64,000 nt of DNA, taken from the NCBI GenBank assembly GCA_963769605.1, contig CAVYML010000009.1:1116001-1180000 (forward strand), read 5' to 3'. This document shows, piece by piece, positions 18,286 through 28,727 of the stretch. The position numbers and the translations under genes were made by a program. Numbering within the stretch: the stretch's first letter is position 1; each line of letters begins with the position of its first letter. The notes under the pieces are model-generated. The model did not search any database and was not told the origin of the DNA. It saw nothing but the letters and a program-made list of their open reading frames with translations. The DNA is from Fen-1254 sp963769605. Lineage in GTDB: Bacteria > Bacteroidota > Ignavibacteria > UBA10030.

Positions 18286-20031
18286 TTGTCACCAATTCGC
18301 GAATACCGCTGGACAGTTCGGACAGAAGTCGAACCGCTTTCGCCTGAAACAGCCGCAACAGTAAAAGCATTGAGTGAAGAACTCAACCTCTCACCTATAC
18401 TGGCAGAAATTTTAGTCAATAGAAAAATAGATACGTATGAGAAAGCCAGGACATTCTTTCGCCCCCACATGGAAGATTTGTACGACCCATATTTAATGAA
18501 AAACATGGATCTCGCAGTCGACCGCATTGGGAAAGCGGTACGAACGGGCGAACAGATTGTCGTCTACGGCGATTACGATGTCGACGGGACCGACAGCACG
18601 GCAATGTTGTGGTCGTTTCTGCAATCGATCGGTGCGAAAGTACGTTACTTCGTTCCCGACCGTGTTCGAGACGGATACGGCCTCTCCAGCGCCGGTATCG
18701 ACCGTGTAAAAAGTTTTCAGGCAACGCTTCTTATAGCCGTCGATTGCGGCATTACAGCCGTTCCACAGATCGAATATGCGCGATCGCTCGGCATTGAGGT
18801 CGTCATTTGCGATCATCATGAACCGGGGAATTCTCTTCCTGATGCCGCTGCTGTTCTGGATGCACTGCAGGCAGAATGCAGTTATCCGTTCAAGTATCTC
18901 TGCGGCTGCGGCGTTGCGTTCAAACTCATTCAGGCGCTGCTGACCAAAAAAGAACTTACAGAGCGTGTGAACGGTCAGGCAGAGCGTTTGCTTGAAAAAT
19001 ATTTACAATATGTGACTCTGGCAACAACAGCTGACATAGTTCCGCTGATCCACGAAAACCGAACTCTTGTTCAAATCGGTCTTGAGTTGATCAATACCGA
19101 TCCTCTGCCGGGAATACGAGCATTAATTGAAACATCGGGCATTCAATTGGGTAAAATCTCTTCAGGACAGGTTATTTATGTACTTGCCCCGCGCATTAAT
19201 GCCGTCGGTCGATTGGGAGACGCCAACAGAGCAGTTGAACTTTTAACCTGCACATCATATGAACGCGCTCTCGAATTATCCCGTGTTATGGAAGATGAAA
19301 ATTCCACGCGCAGAAAAATAGACGAAGAAACTTTTCTTAAAGCTCAGAAAATTGTTGAAAATATTTTGAGCACGGAAAACGACAGCGCCATTGTTCTTCA
19401 TGAAGAATCGTGGCATCCGGGAGTTATCGGAATCGTAGCTTCGCGGCTTGTCGAACGATATTGCCGTCCGACAATCCTCATGACGACTATCGACGGAGTT
19501 GCAAAAGGTTCTGCACGCAGCATTTCAGGTTTCAATATTCATGATGCGCTCAAACGCTGCGAAAGCAAACTCATCCAATTCGGCGGACATAAATACGCCG
19601 CGGGACTGACGGTCGAATTGGATAAGGTTCAGGAATTCCGGGAAGCCTTCAATCTTGTCGCCGGCGAATTGATGACGGAAGATCTGTTAACCCCCGAGAT
19701 CCGTATCGATGCTGAAGTTCAACTCTCCGACCTGACGCCGAAATTTGTACGTGTGCTCGGACAATATGCGCCGTTCGGACCGGATAATCCGCGGCCTATT
19801 TTTGTGGTTCGCAATGTGGAAGTTATCGGACAGCCGCGCATCGTCGGTAAAAATCATTTGCGGTTCAAAGTTCGAAGCGGCGGCAATGTTATAGATTCTA
19901 TAGGATTCAATATGGGGAATCTTTTGTCCCGTGTAGCCACCGGCAGCAAAGTCGATCTTGTTTTTTCACTCGATGAGAACGAATTTCCCGGAACGACCGT
20001 TCCACAGCTTAAGCTTCGCGATATAAAATAA
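18286..20031 (+). CDS. recJ: Single-stranded-DNA-specific exonuclease RecJ
   Basis: 5'-3' single-strand exonuclease of recombination and repair, 581 residues. DHH-family motifs are in order: YGDYDVDGTDS (motif I), VDCGIT, CDHHEPG (DHH), then the DHHA1 domain with HPGVIGIVASRL, KGSARSI and FGGHKYAAGLT. A C-terminal OB-like domain follows. Start TTG preceded by GGAAGGG at a good distance; no ATG fits. It is followed by ruvC 28 bp downstream, forming a repair operon. Confidence 0.95.
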   Translation: MSPIREYRWTVRTEVEPLSPETAATVKALSEELNLSPILAEILVNRKIDTYEKARTFFRPHMEDLYDPYLMKNMDLAVDRIGKAVRTGEQIVVYGDYDVDGTDSTAMLWSFLQSIGAKVRYFVPDRVRDGYGLSSAGIDRVKSFQATLLIAVDCGITAVPQIEYARSLGIEVVICDHHEPGNSLPDAAAVLDALQAECSYPFKYLCGCGVAFKLIQALLTKKELTERVNGQAERLLEKYLQYVTLATTADIVPLIHENRTLVQIGLELINTDPLPGIRALIETSGIQLGKISSGQVIYVLAPRINAVGRLGDANRAVELLTCTSYERALELSRVMEDENSTRRKIDEETFLKAQKIVENILSTENDSAIVLHEESWHPGVIGIVASRLVERYCRPTILMTTIDGVAKGSARSISGFNIHDALKRCESKLIQFGGHKYAAGLTVELDKVQEFREAFNLVAGELMTEDLLTPEIRIDAEVQLSDLTPKFVRVLGQYAPFGPDNPRPIFVVRNVEVIGQPRIVGKNHLRFKVRSGGNVIDSIGFNMGNLLSRVATGSKVDLVFSLDENEFPGTTVPQLKLRDIK

Positions 20032-20059
20032 ACGATCAAGAATCGCAGGACATTCGTTT

Positions 20060-20644
20060 ATGTCGGCAGCGAAATCAAATACGATTATCATCGGAGTCGA
20101 TCCCGGAACGCTCATTACCGGATACGGTATCATCGAAGCTCGACACGGCCGCTGGTCAATGATCGCGTGCAATGCCGTTAAAAATTCTCCGCATCAAAGT
20201 ATGCCGATTCGCCTGAAAAAAATTTACGATTCTTTGTGCCTTGTCATCGAACAATATCATCCGGACGAGTTTGCCATCGAAACGGCGTTTTACGGAAAGA
20301 ACGCACAATCTGCTTTAAAGATCGGGCACGCACGCGGAGTTGCTATCCTCGCCGCCGTCAACTTTCAAATTCCAACGACTGAATATGCGCCGCGCGAAAT
20401 AAAAAAATCGATTACGGGAAACGGTGCTGCTTCGAAACAGCAGGTTCAGTTTATGGTCAAATCGCAATTGCAAATACGTGAGACGTCGAAATTGTTCGAC
20501 ATCACCGACGCACTTGCCGTTGCGTTATGCCATGCGTACCGGCATGGCAATGTTTCCCTGCGGCAAACAAAAACCTCGTCCAAAACACGTTCGTGGACAA
20601 ACTACATCAAACAACATCCGGAAAAAATCGGGCGACTCTCATGA
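20060..20644 (+). CDS. ruvC: Crossover junction endodeoxyribonuclease RuvC
   Basis: Holliday junction resolvase, 194 residues. Catalytic acidic residues are visible in IIGVDPGTLITGYG (Asp), EFAIETAFYGKN (Glu) and FDITDALAVALCHAY (two Asp). The tail after about residue 165 is basic. It overlaps ruvA by 4 bp (ATGA), so the two are translationally coupled. The order recJ-ruvC-ruvA-ruvB suggests a recombination operon. Confidence 0.95.
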   Translation: MSAAKSNTIIIGVDPGTLITGYGIIEARHGRWSMIACNAVKNSPHQSMPIRLKKIYDSLCLVIEQYHPDEFAIETAFYGKNAQSALKIGHARGVAILAAVNFQIPTTEYAPREIKKSITGNGAASKQQVQFMVKSQLQIRETSKLFDITDALAVALCHAYRHGNVSLRQTKTSSKTRSWTNYIKQHPEKIGRLS

Positions 20645-21246
20645 TTGCATTTATTAAAGGAATACTTCAGCATAAAACCGCAACGGAAATCGTGATCGAC
20701 GTTCATGGAATCGGTTATGCCGTTCATATCCCTCTCTCAACTTATGCGAAACTCGGAGATGTCGGCCGGCCGGTTTCTCTTTTCACGCATTTACATATAA
20801 GAGAAGATGCAATGCAATTATTCGGCTTTGCGACTTCGGAAGAACGTCAATGGTTCAGACTTCTTCTTTCCGTCTCCGGAATAGGGCCCAGGCTCGCTCA
20901 AGGAATTCTTTCCGGAATTGACGTTCAGGAACTCCAGGCTTATATCGTTCACGGAGAAGCTGCAGCATTGACTTCTATTCCCGGCATCGGAAAAAAAACT
21001 GCCGAACGGCTGATTGTCGAATTAAAAGATAAGGCATCAAAGATCTCATCTGAAAGCTCCACTAGCGCGGTAACCGGAACACCCTCTTCGGCTATGCGCT
21101 CAGAAGCGCTTCAGGCCCTGATTTCTCTAGGTTTTACACAGCAGACAGCGGAAAAATCAATCCAGGCTGCATTTTCCGAAAATAATTCCGCTGCTTCCGT
21201 TGAAGAACTGATTAAATCGGCTCTTCGGCATGCAGGGAAAAAGTAA
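20641..21246 (+). CDS. ruvA: Holliday junction DNA helicase subunit RuvA
   Basis: 201 residues. N-terminal OB fold (MIAFIKGILQHKTATEIVIDVHGIGYAVHIP), two helix-hairpin-helix motifs (LLSVSGIGPRLAQGIL, LTSIPGIGKKTAERLIVELKDK) and a C-terminal domain III (ALQALISLGFTQQTAEKSI) that contacts RuvB. It tetramerises on Holliday junctions. The longer open frame upstream lies inside ruvC; the ATG at 20641 matches the family N-terminus exactly. Confidence 0.96.
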   Translation: MIAFIKGILQHKTATEIVIDVHGIGYAVHIPLSTYAKLGDVGRPVSLFTHLHIREDAMQLFGFATSEERQWFRLLLSVSGIGPRLAQGILSGIDVQELQAYIVHGEAAALTSIPGIGKKTAERLIVELKDKASKISSESSTSAVTGTPSSAMRSEALQALISLGFTQQTAEKSIQAAFSENNSAASVEELIKSALRHAGKK

Positions 21247-21316
21247 TTTCGGATAAAATTTTAGGTAAAATAAACCGGATAACTTGCTATTTTCTCTGCT
21301 TCTTGCTACTTTTGCT

Positions 21317-22366
21317 ATGATGAGAAAGTCCGATCTAGTGAAACCAGAAATGCATGAACAAGATGCCGAATTAGATCGAACAATCCGTCCAAATGTGCTC
21401 GACGATTTTATCGGTCAGGAAAAAATCGTTGAAAACATGCGTATTTTTATTATGGCTGCGCGCGGACGGGGCGAGGCGCTCGATCATGTTCTTTTAACCG
21501 GTCCGCCGGGACTGGGAAAAACGACGCTTTCGCATATTGTTGCAAGCGAAATGGGAACAGGCTTAAAAATGACTTCGGGACCGGCATTGGAAAAGCCGGG
21601 CGATCTTGCGGGAATTTTAACATCCCTTGAAAAGGGAGAAGTCCTATTTATCGATGAAATACATCGCGTTCCGACAAAAATTGAGGAGTATCTCTATTCT
21701 GCGATGGAAGACTATCATGTGGATATCGTCATCGAAAGCGGACCGGGAGCGAAAACAATTCAACTTATGCTTCAACCTTTTACTCTCGTAGGCGCTACGA
21801 CACGGGCCGGCTTGCTGAGTTCCCCCCTCCGGTCTCGCTTCGGCATTACGAACCGGTTGGATTATTATAGTGCGGAACAATTGGAAAAAATAATACGCCG
21901 TTCCGCTTCCATTTTAAAGATCAATATCGATGCATCGGCTGTAGAAAAAATAGCCATGCGCGCGCGCGGAACTCCGCGCATTGCCAATCGGCTGCTGCGG
22001 CGCTGCAGAGATTTTGCCGAGGCCGATCGGCACCTGGCGGCTTACCACGGAATCATTACGGCAGAAGTTGCGGAATTCGCTTTAAAGGCTCTCGAAGTGG
22101 ATGAGCATGGTCTGGATGAAATGGACAAACGGATTCTCAGCGTCTTAATCGATAAATATCACGGCGGCCCTGTAGGTTTGAATACGCTGGCTATCGCCGT
22201 AGGTGAAGAGGCCGGAACGCTGGAAGAAGTTTATGAACCATTTCTTATTCAAGAAGGATTTTTATCGCGAACGCCTCGAGGCCGTGAAGTGACGCCTCTG
22301 GCCTATTCGCATCTCGGCTTATCGTTTAGAACAAAAGCACAACATCAGATTGAGTTTGAAAAATAA
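21317..22366 (+). CDS. ruvB: Holliday junction branch migration ATPase RuvB
   Basis: AAA+ motor, 349 residues. It shows TIRPNVLDDFIGQEKIVENM, Walker A GPPGLGKTTL, Walker B LFIDEIHRV, sensor GATTRAGLLSSPLRSRFG with the arginine finger, and a C-terminal winged helix (TPRGREVTPLAYSHL). It drives branch migration with RuvA. I took the ATG pair at 21317. No clear Shine-Dalgarno is seen there, and an internal ATG at 21350 (MHEQDAEL) is an alternative. It is 70 bp after ruvA. Confidence 0.94.
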   Translation: MMRKSDLVKPEMHEQDAELDRTIRPNVLDDFIGQEKIVENMRIFIMAARGRGEALDHVLLTGPPGLGKTTLSHIVASEMGTGLKMTSGPALEKPGDLAGILTSLEKGEVLFIDEIHRVPTKIEEYLYSAMEDYHVDIVIESGPGAKTIQLMLQPFTLVGATTRAGLLSSPLRSRFGITNRLDYYSAEQLEKIIRRSASILKINIDASAVEKIAMRARGTPRIANRLLRRCRDFAEADRHLAAYHGIITAEVAEFALKALEVDEHGLDEMDKRILSVLIDKYHGGPVGLNTLAIAVGEEAGTLEEVYEPFLIQEGFLSRTPRGREVTPLAYSHLGLSFRTKAQHQIEFEK

Positions 22367-22393
22367 TTTTTCCTGTTAATTGCGAGTCTAACA

Positions 22394-24286
22394 ATGATAA
22401 ATGCATATCGTGCTTTTCTTCTCCCGAAGGGATGGATTCCCACGACAATCGTCGCTGCGGTTTTTCTGCTTTACACGGCGCCGATGACCTTAAACGCTCA
22501 AACACAAAAGTCTCCGCGAACCAACTATACCGGCATTGCATACGCCAATACGAAGACGCTCTTTGCCGTCGGAGACAGCGGAACAATTGCTCGATCCCTC
22601 GACGGCGGCAAACAATGGTCGGTTGAAGCCGCCACCTGCGGAATCACGAGCGCCTTCAACGATATTTGCTTCATCGACGTATCACACGGGTTTGTCGTTG
22701 GAGAAAAGGGCACTCTCATCGCCACAACAAACGGCGGGAGTTCATGGTTTAAAGTTTCTATCGGACAGACGCACGATTTGCAGAGCATTTTCTTTTTCGA
22801 CGACCAGCGGGGAACGATTGTCGGCAGAGGAGGAATAATCCTTCATTCCACCGACGGCGGAATAACATGGAAGACACAAACGAGCGGAACAGCAAACGAT
22901 CTGAACGCTGTCAGCTTTACGGATCAGAATAACGGAACGATTGTCGGCGCTCAAGGAACGATTCTCAAGACGTCGAACGGAGGAGAAACGTGGGAAGATA
23001 TTTCCTCTTCGTTCATCAGCTGCATGCTGTCTTCCGTTGTCTTCTCGGGATTGAACGGGCTCATTGTCGGTGATAACGGAACAATCCTTTCAACCGCGAA
23101 CGGCGGAGCAAAATGGACATTAGCCCCGAGCGGAACAAGTGTCTTTTTACTTCATGCAGCCGCAGTTTCAGCGCAGTCATTCGTCATCGTAGGCAAGAAA
23201 GGGTTCATTGCAACATCGGACATCGGAAAAACAGCATGGATAAAACGCGCCGCCCCGGATACAAAGGATCTCAATAGTGCGGCTTTTATAAGCGAGTCCA
23301 GCGGCGCTGCTGTGGGAGACGATAATATTATTATTACGACAAGCGACGGCGGAACAACATGGAATACGGCATCGCTTGTTTATGCGCCTTTCCAAAAGAG
23401 AACGATGGGACGGTATTCGAACCCGCGGACTGTAGCAACCGTATCGGGAGCAAACGGCCTTTTAATACAATCCAAAGATTTCGGTGAAACATGGACTGAA
23501 CTCCATGCAAATGCAGACAAGACGTTCATGGCCATTTCAACGAACGGCGAGTCGTTTTGCATCGCGGTCGGACTGACCGGAAAATGTATCGCGTCCCAGG
23601 ACAATGGAGTTACGTGGATCTCTCTGAACAGCGGCACCAGGCAGTCGCTTTATTCTGCGGTCGTCATCAATTCCTCTACAGCGGTTGTCGCCGGAGATTA
23701 CGGCGTCATTCTCCGCACCGCAGACGGCGGAAAGACATGGAATTCGCCGTCTCTCAGTATCCTCAACCATTTTCGGAGTATCGCTTTTGCCGATGACAGC
23801 TTGGGGTGTATCGTCGGAAGCGACGGAATAATTTTATTTTCAACCGACCAGGGAACAATGTGGTCGAAACGGAACAGCCAGGTGTCCCAATGGCTTAACG
23901 ACATAGTTCCAGTCGATAAATCCGATTGGATCGCTCTCGGCGCCGGAGGAACCATTCTCCAATCCACCGACGGCGGATCGTCGTGGCAGCCTCGGACAAG
24001 CGGTGTGAGCGCAGACCTTTTTGGCGCTTACTTTTTCAACAATCTAAGCGGAATGGCCGTCGGATCGGGAGGCATTATGATTCAAACACAAGATGCCGGA
24101 AAAACGTGGTCTCCGCTTCCCTCGCCGACAACGAACGACCTGCGGAATATTCAATTTTTTGACGACATGCATGGCTTAATCATCGGTGAAGCGGGAACGA
24201 TTCTCCGGACAGCCGACGGGGGAAAAACATGGGATGTCGTTCAATATTCCAAACCATTATCGTTCTTCGGAATCTGCATCAACTAA
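22394..24286 (+). CDS. Secreted YCF48-like beta-propeller protein
   Basis: 630 residues. A signal peptide is likely (hydrophobic core TTIVAAVFLLYTAPMTL, then NAQ, about residues 16-36). The rest is at least a dozen repeats of about 42 residues, each with a glycine-rich GDxGTIxxSxDGGxTW unit, the Asp-box/BNR pattern of YCF48/Hcf136 propellers. The repeats probably close into two propellers. In FCB-group bacteria such proteins are common cell-surface or secreted proteins with C-terminal sorting tags; none is evident here. It starts 27 bp after ruvB but is unlikely to be functionally linked. Confidence 0.85.
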   Translation: MINAYRAFLLPKGWIPTTIVAAVFLLYTAPMTLNAQTQKSPRTNYTGIAYANTKTLFAVGDSGTIARSLDGGKQWSVEAATCGITSAFNDICFIDVSHGFVVGEKGTLIATTNGGSSWFKVSIGQTHDLQSIFFFDDQRGTIVGRGGIILHSTDGGITWKTQTSGTANDLNAVSFTDQNNGTIVGAQGTILKTSNGGETWEDISSSFISCMLSSVVFSGLNGLIVGDNGTILSTANGGAKWTLAPSGTSVFLLHAAAVSAQSFVIVGKKGFIATSDIGKTAWIKRAAPDTKDLNSAAFISESSGAAVGDDNIIITTSDGGTTWNTASLVYAPFQKRTMGRYSNPRTVATVSGANGLLIQSKDFGETWTELHANADKTFMAISTNGESFCIAVGLTGKCIASQDNGVTWISLNSGTRQSLYSAVVINSSTAVVAGDYGVILRTADGGKTWNSPSLSILNHFRSIAFADDSLGCIVGSDGIILFSTDQGTMWSKRNSQVSQWLNDIVPVDKSDWIALGAGGTILQSTDGGSSWQPRTSGVSADLFGAYFFNNLSGMAVGSGGIMIQTQDAGKTWSPLPSPTTNDLRNIQFFDDMHGLIIGEAGTILRTADGGKTWDVVQYSKPLSFFGICIN

Positions 24287-24391
24287 CCGTATTGCACGAT
24301 CTATGCGCAGAGATGTCGAAGATGCATACATATCTATCGGCGTGCAGAAAAAACCGATGATAAAACTAAAGAACGGTCTTGCTTGCTGTAC

Positions 24392-25132
24392 ATGCACGAG
24401 AGTATGCACGGCCTAACAATTCCTAAGGATTTTAAACCTCCGCTTCCGCGCTCCTTTTATCTGCATCCGACCCTTTTCGTGGCACGCAGGCTTCTCGGTT
24501 GTTTCTTTGTAATACGCCGTGGAAAAGAATTCCTGGCCGGAAAAATAGTAGAAGTGGAAGCGTATAAACAAAACGACCCGGCATCGCATTCTTTCCGGGG
24601 CCGAACTCAGCGCAATGATGTCATGTTCTGGAAGGGCGGCCATTTTTACGTTTATTTTACATATGGAATGCATTTTTGCGCCAACGTGGTAACGGGACCT
24701 GAAGGAACCGGAGAAGCCGTATTGATCCGCGCGGTCGAACCCTTTGCCGGAATCGAAGCGATGTTCAAAAACCGGTACGGTTTGAATCCAATACCCGATT
24801 TCCCCATTGCACCATCACTCAAACACCCGATATCCAAATCTTTCATCAATCTTAGCAATGGGCCGGCGAAATTCTGTAAAACATTCGGCATCGGACGAGC
24901 AGAAAACGGCGCTGATTTAATTCATGGCAATATCATGATCGTCAGAGGGGAAGCTTATCCGATTTCGTCCATCTGCAGATCCTCACGTATCGGTATCAGC
25001 GAAGGGATGGAAAAACGATGGCGCTTCTTCATAAAAGGGAATCCTTATGTTTCGAAGCAGGTACCCCGTTCCTCTCCCGTTAAGAACGGCTCTGCCCATC
25101 GGTTGAAAGGAAACTCAACGAATGGAACTTGA
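24392..25132 (+). CDS. DNA-3-methyladenine glycosylase (AAG/MPG family)
   Basis: Base-excision glycosylase for alkylated purines, about 246 residues. Family features: PRSFYLHPTLFVARRLLG at the start, GKIVEVEAY (catalytic Glu), DPASHSFRGRTQRNDVMF, HFYVYFTYGMHFCANVV and GEAVLIRAVEP. A later NLSNGPAKFCKTFGI matches the family GPGKL region. Start is uncertain among ATGs at 24392 and 24404; neither has a strong Shine-Dalgarno. The 3' end overlaps the next gene by 11 bp. Confidence 0.9.
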   Translation: MHESMHGLTIPKDFKPPLPRSFYLHPTLFVARRLLGCFFVIRRGKEFLAGKIVEVEAYKQNDPASHSFRGRTQRNDVMFWKGGHFYVYFTYGMHFCANVVTGPEGTGEAVLIRAVEPFAGIEAMFKNRYGLNPIPDFPIAPSLKHPISKSFINLSNGPAKFCKTFGIGRAENGADLIHGNIMIVRGEAYPISSICRSSRIGISEGMEKRWRFFIKGNPYVSKQVPRSSPVKNGSAHRLKGNSTNGT

Positions 25133-25769
25133 CCGCATACTCGAATTAACAAAAACTGCTTACAATAAAACGGCAGCTAAATACCATGAGAGCTTTAAAA
25201 ACGAGATGGCTCAAAAAGAATTCGACAGGCGGATCCTGGATAATCTTTCGGATATGCTTGGAACCGGTTCGCTCGTTTGCGATGCCGGCTGCGGTCCATC
25301 AGGCCATATTGGCAGATATTTGAAGGATAACGGACATCAAGTGGTTGGAATAGATATTTCGCAGAAATGCATCGACACGGCAATTTTATACAATCCGGAC
25401 ATGGTTTTTAAACTTATGGATATGATGCACACTGATTTCAAGAGCGATTCTTTTGATGCCGTACTGTCCTTTTATTCTCTTTTGCACACGCCAAAGGAAT
25501 ATATAAACATAATATTTGCAGAATTTAGACGGATCCTTAAAAAAGACGGCAAACTCGTCATAGCGGTTAAAAAAGGAACAACCGAGGGCCTGATCGATGA
25601 CGAATGGTACGAAGGGAATAAGGTCTATTTTTCATATTTCGTGGAAGAAGAACTAAAAAAGTATCTCTTACAGAATCAATTCAGGATCGAATACTTCGAT
25701 ACGCGCAAGCCGTATGATTTCGAAATCGACGTCGATCGAATCTATTCGATCGGAACAAAGACCGGCTGA
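25122..25769 (+). CDS. Class I SAM-dependent methyltransferase
   Basis: 215 residues with a methyltransferase-11/25 type Rossmann fold. Motif I is VCDAGCGPSGHIGRYL, then VVGIDISQKCID with the acidic residue after beta-2, FKLMDMMHTDF, FDAVLSFYSLLHTP (motif IV/post) and RILKKDGKLVIAVKKG. Substrate unknown. The ATG lies inside the end of the glycosylase gene, so translation is probably coupled. It converges on uvrA. Confidence 0.9.
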   Translation: MELDRILELTKTAYNKTAAKYHESFKNEMAQKEFDRRILDNLSDMLGTGSLVCDAGCGPSGHIGRYLKDNGHQVVGIDISQKCIDTAILYNPDMVFKLMDMMHTDFKSDSFDAVLSFYSLLHTPKEYINIIFAEFRRILKKDGKLVIAVKKGTTEGLIDDEWYEGNKVYFSYFVEEELKKYLLQNQFRIEYFDTRKPYDFEIDVDRIYSIGTKTG

Positions 25770-25827
25770 AAAATGTACTGCGTCGTCGCCATGAGGAAAA
25801 CATCGGAAATGCCGAATCGATAAATCT

Positions 25828-28688
25828 TCACGCTCCTGGCCTGGCTAATTCTTTCTTCAGATATTTTCCAGTAGAGGATCGTTCCGAAACTGCGATTTTC
25901 TCCGGAGTTCCTTCAGCGACAATTTCCCCTCCTTCATCCCCGCCGTCGGGACCCAGATCGATGACCCAGTCCGCTGTTTTCACGACATCGAGATTATGTT
26001 CAATCACTACAACGGTGTTTCCCTTGTCCACCAAACGGCTGAGCACCGTCAGCAGCATCCGTATATCTTCAAAATGCAAACCGGTCGTCGGTTCATCGAG
26101 AAGATACAGCGTTTTTCCGGTTCCGATTTTTGAAAGTTCTGTCGATAATTTTACTCGCTGTGCCTCGCCGCCGGACAATGTCGTCGCCTGCTGGCCGAGA
26201 CGAATATACCCGAGACCGACATCGTATAAAGTTTGTAAGTGGCGATGGATGCGCGGCAGCTCGCTGAAAATTTCCATTGCCTCTTCCACGGTCATATTTA
26301 AGACGTCGGCAATAGATTTTCCTTTGTAATAAACTTCCAGCGTTTCACGGTTGTAGCGTTTGCCTCTGCAGACATCGCACAGCACATAGACGTCCGGCAG
26401 GAAATTCATTTCAATCTTCCTGACGCCGTCTCCTTCGCAGTTTTCGCATCGTCCGCCTTTGACGTTAAAACTGAACCTTCCTGCTTTGTAGCCGCGGATC
26501 TGTGCTTCCGGCAATTGTGTAAACAAATCCCTGATCAGTGTAAAGACGCCGGTATACGTCGCCGGATTGGACCGCGGTGTCCGTCCTATAGGAGATTGAT
26601 CGATATCGATCACCTTATCGATATACTGCAGACCTTCGACGGACGAATACGGCAGCGGAGCTATTTTTGTCTCGTAAAACTTTCTCGACAGAATCGGATA
26701 CAGCGTCTGGTTGATAAGTGTCGATTTGCCCGATCCGCTGACACCCGTGACGCAAATAAATTTTCCAAGAGGAAGTTTTAAAGTGATTTTTTTAAGATTA
26801 TTTCCCGCCGCTTCCCTGATGCTCAAAAAATGACCGTTCCCCTTCCGCCGTGACGGCGGTAAAGCAATCACCCGGTCGCCGCGAAGGTATTCGGCTGTCA
26901 GCGAACGCAATGCACCGCTGCTCTTCCTTTTCTTGATTTGCTGCGGTGTGCCTGTCTCAATAAGTTTTCCGCCATGCTCGCCCGCCCCGGGCCCAGGTCT
27001 ACGATGTAATCGGCGCTTTCGATCATTTCTTTATCGTGCTCGACTACTAAGACGGTGTTGCCGAGATCGCGGAGCGACTTGAGAGAATCGATAAGCTTAT
27101 GATTGTCGCGCTGGTGCAAACCGATGCTCGGCTCATCCAGAATGTACAAAACGCCGACAAGCTGCGTTCCAATTTGAGTAGCAAGCCTGATGCGCTGCCC
27201 CTCTCCGCCGGAAAGCGTCCGTGCCGGGCGGTTGAGCGTAAGGTAGGTCAGTCCGACATTGATTAAAAAATCCAGCCGCTGCCGGATTTCCTTAAGAATC
27301 GGCTGGGCAATTTCATTTTGCCTGGGCGGAAGCCTGAGGTTCTGAAAAAAATTTCTCGCTTGAACAATGGACATGCACACCACCGCATGAATATCGGTGT
27401 TGTTTTGTGTCTCAGCATCTTCAAGGCGGATGGCAAGACTTTCTTTCCGCAGTCGGCCGCCATGACAAAGCTCGCACTCTCCTGCGCGCATGAACGATTC
27501 CACCCACTCCCGTATACTCTGGGAAGAAGTATCGGCATACCACCGGTCCATCATTTTGAGCACGCCTTCAAACCGATGGTGATAGACAGTCGTTCGCCCG
27601 GATTCATGTTTGTATTCGATTTCTATTTTTTCCCCATGCGAACCGTAGAGCAGGACTTCGCGCGCTTCCGGGGAAAGTTTTTTCAGCGGCGTATCAAAAT
27701 CGAATCCGTATTTCTTCGCCACGCCTTCTATTTGAGAAAACATCCATGTCGAACGCGGCTTTCCGAGCGGCGCCAAACCCTCCTGGCGGATGGAAAGATT
27801 TTCATCCGGAAGAATCAGGCGGAGATCGAACTTGCGCAGTTCACCCAATCCTTCGCATTGGGGACAATAACCGGCCGGAGTATTGAACGAAAAAGAATTC
27901 GGCGCCGGTTCTTCATAACTTATGCCGCATTCATGACATGCATATTTTTGACTGAACAATTGATCGCGGCTGCCGTCGTTGACAATCAGCGCTCCTTCCC
28001 CGAATCGCAAGGCTACATCGATGGAGTCGGCAACGCGCGTCCTCATTTCTTTTTTCAAAATAATCCGGTCGACCACGATTTCGATCGTATGCACTTTATA
28101 ACGGTCGATTTTCATTCCTTTTTCGACCTGTCGAACCTCCCCGTCTATACGGGCGCGCAAAAAACCGTCTTTAAGAATCTTTTCGAAGAGTTCTCTGTAA
28201 TGTCCTTTGCGGCCTTTGACAACGGGAGCGAGAACCTGAAGCTTTGCGCCTGCCGGATGCGCCATGACCGCCTCGATAATCTGATCGACGGATTGCCGCT
28301 GCACTTTTTTCCCGCATGCATAGCAGAACTGAGTGCCGGCGCGCGCAAAGAGCAGTCTTAAATAATCATAAATCTCCGTTACCGTTCCGACAGTGGAACG
28401 CGGATTCGTGCTCACTGTTTTTTGTTCGATGGAAATAGACGGACTGAGGCCTTCGATAATGTCAACATCGGGGCGCTCCATCACATCGAGAAATTGCCTT
28501 GCATAAGCAGAAAGGCTTTCCACATAACGGCGCTGTCCTTCTGCATAGATGGTATCGAAGGCAAGGCTCGACTTACCCGAACCGGAGAGTCCCGTAAGAA
28601 CGGTCAAAGAATCCCGCGGAATGTCGACGTCCAAATTTTTCAGATTGTGAACCCTTGCACCGCGGACTATAATTTTATCTTCAGACAT
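25828..28688 (-). pseudogene. uvrA: Excinuclease ABC subunit A, interrupted by a one-base frameshift
   Basis: UvrA, the damage-recognition ATPase of nucleotide excision repair. The 5' part runs from 28688 to the signature LSGGEGQRIRLATQIG and IVDLGPG. Then the frame changes. The family expects GPGAGEHGGKLIETG, and reading the same DNA with one extra C in the CCCC run at 26985-26988 (plus strand) gives exactly that and continues through the C-terminal ABC half (GVSGSGKSTLINQTL, zinc region CENCEGDG and CDVCRGKRY, LSGGEAQRVKLSTEL) to 25828. With the base restored the protein is 953 residues, normal length. The lesion may be a sequencing error in a GC-rich homopolymer or a real mutation. Confidence 0.93.
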
Positions 28689-28727
28689 TTTTCAAGAACA
28701 TTTTCGGATTGCGATTTCCGAATCGCC

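Noticed and set aside
17781..18364. Several ORFs of 70-145 codons on both strands
   Set aside because: They lie across the RNase P RNA, whose conserved cores and P1 helix explain the sequence.
26985..26988. Programmed frameshift in uvrA
   Set aside because: No slippery heptamer fits, and uvrA is not known to use frameshifting; an indel is the simpler explanation.
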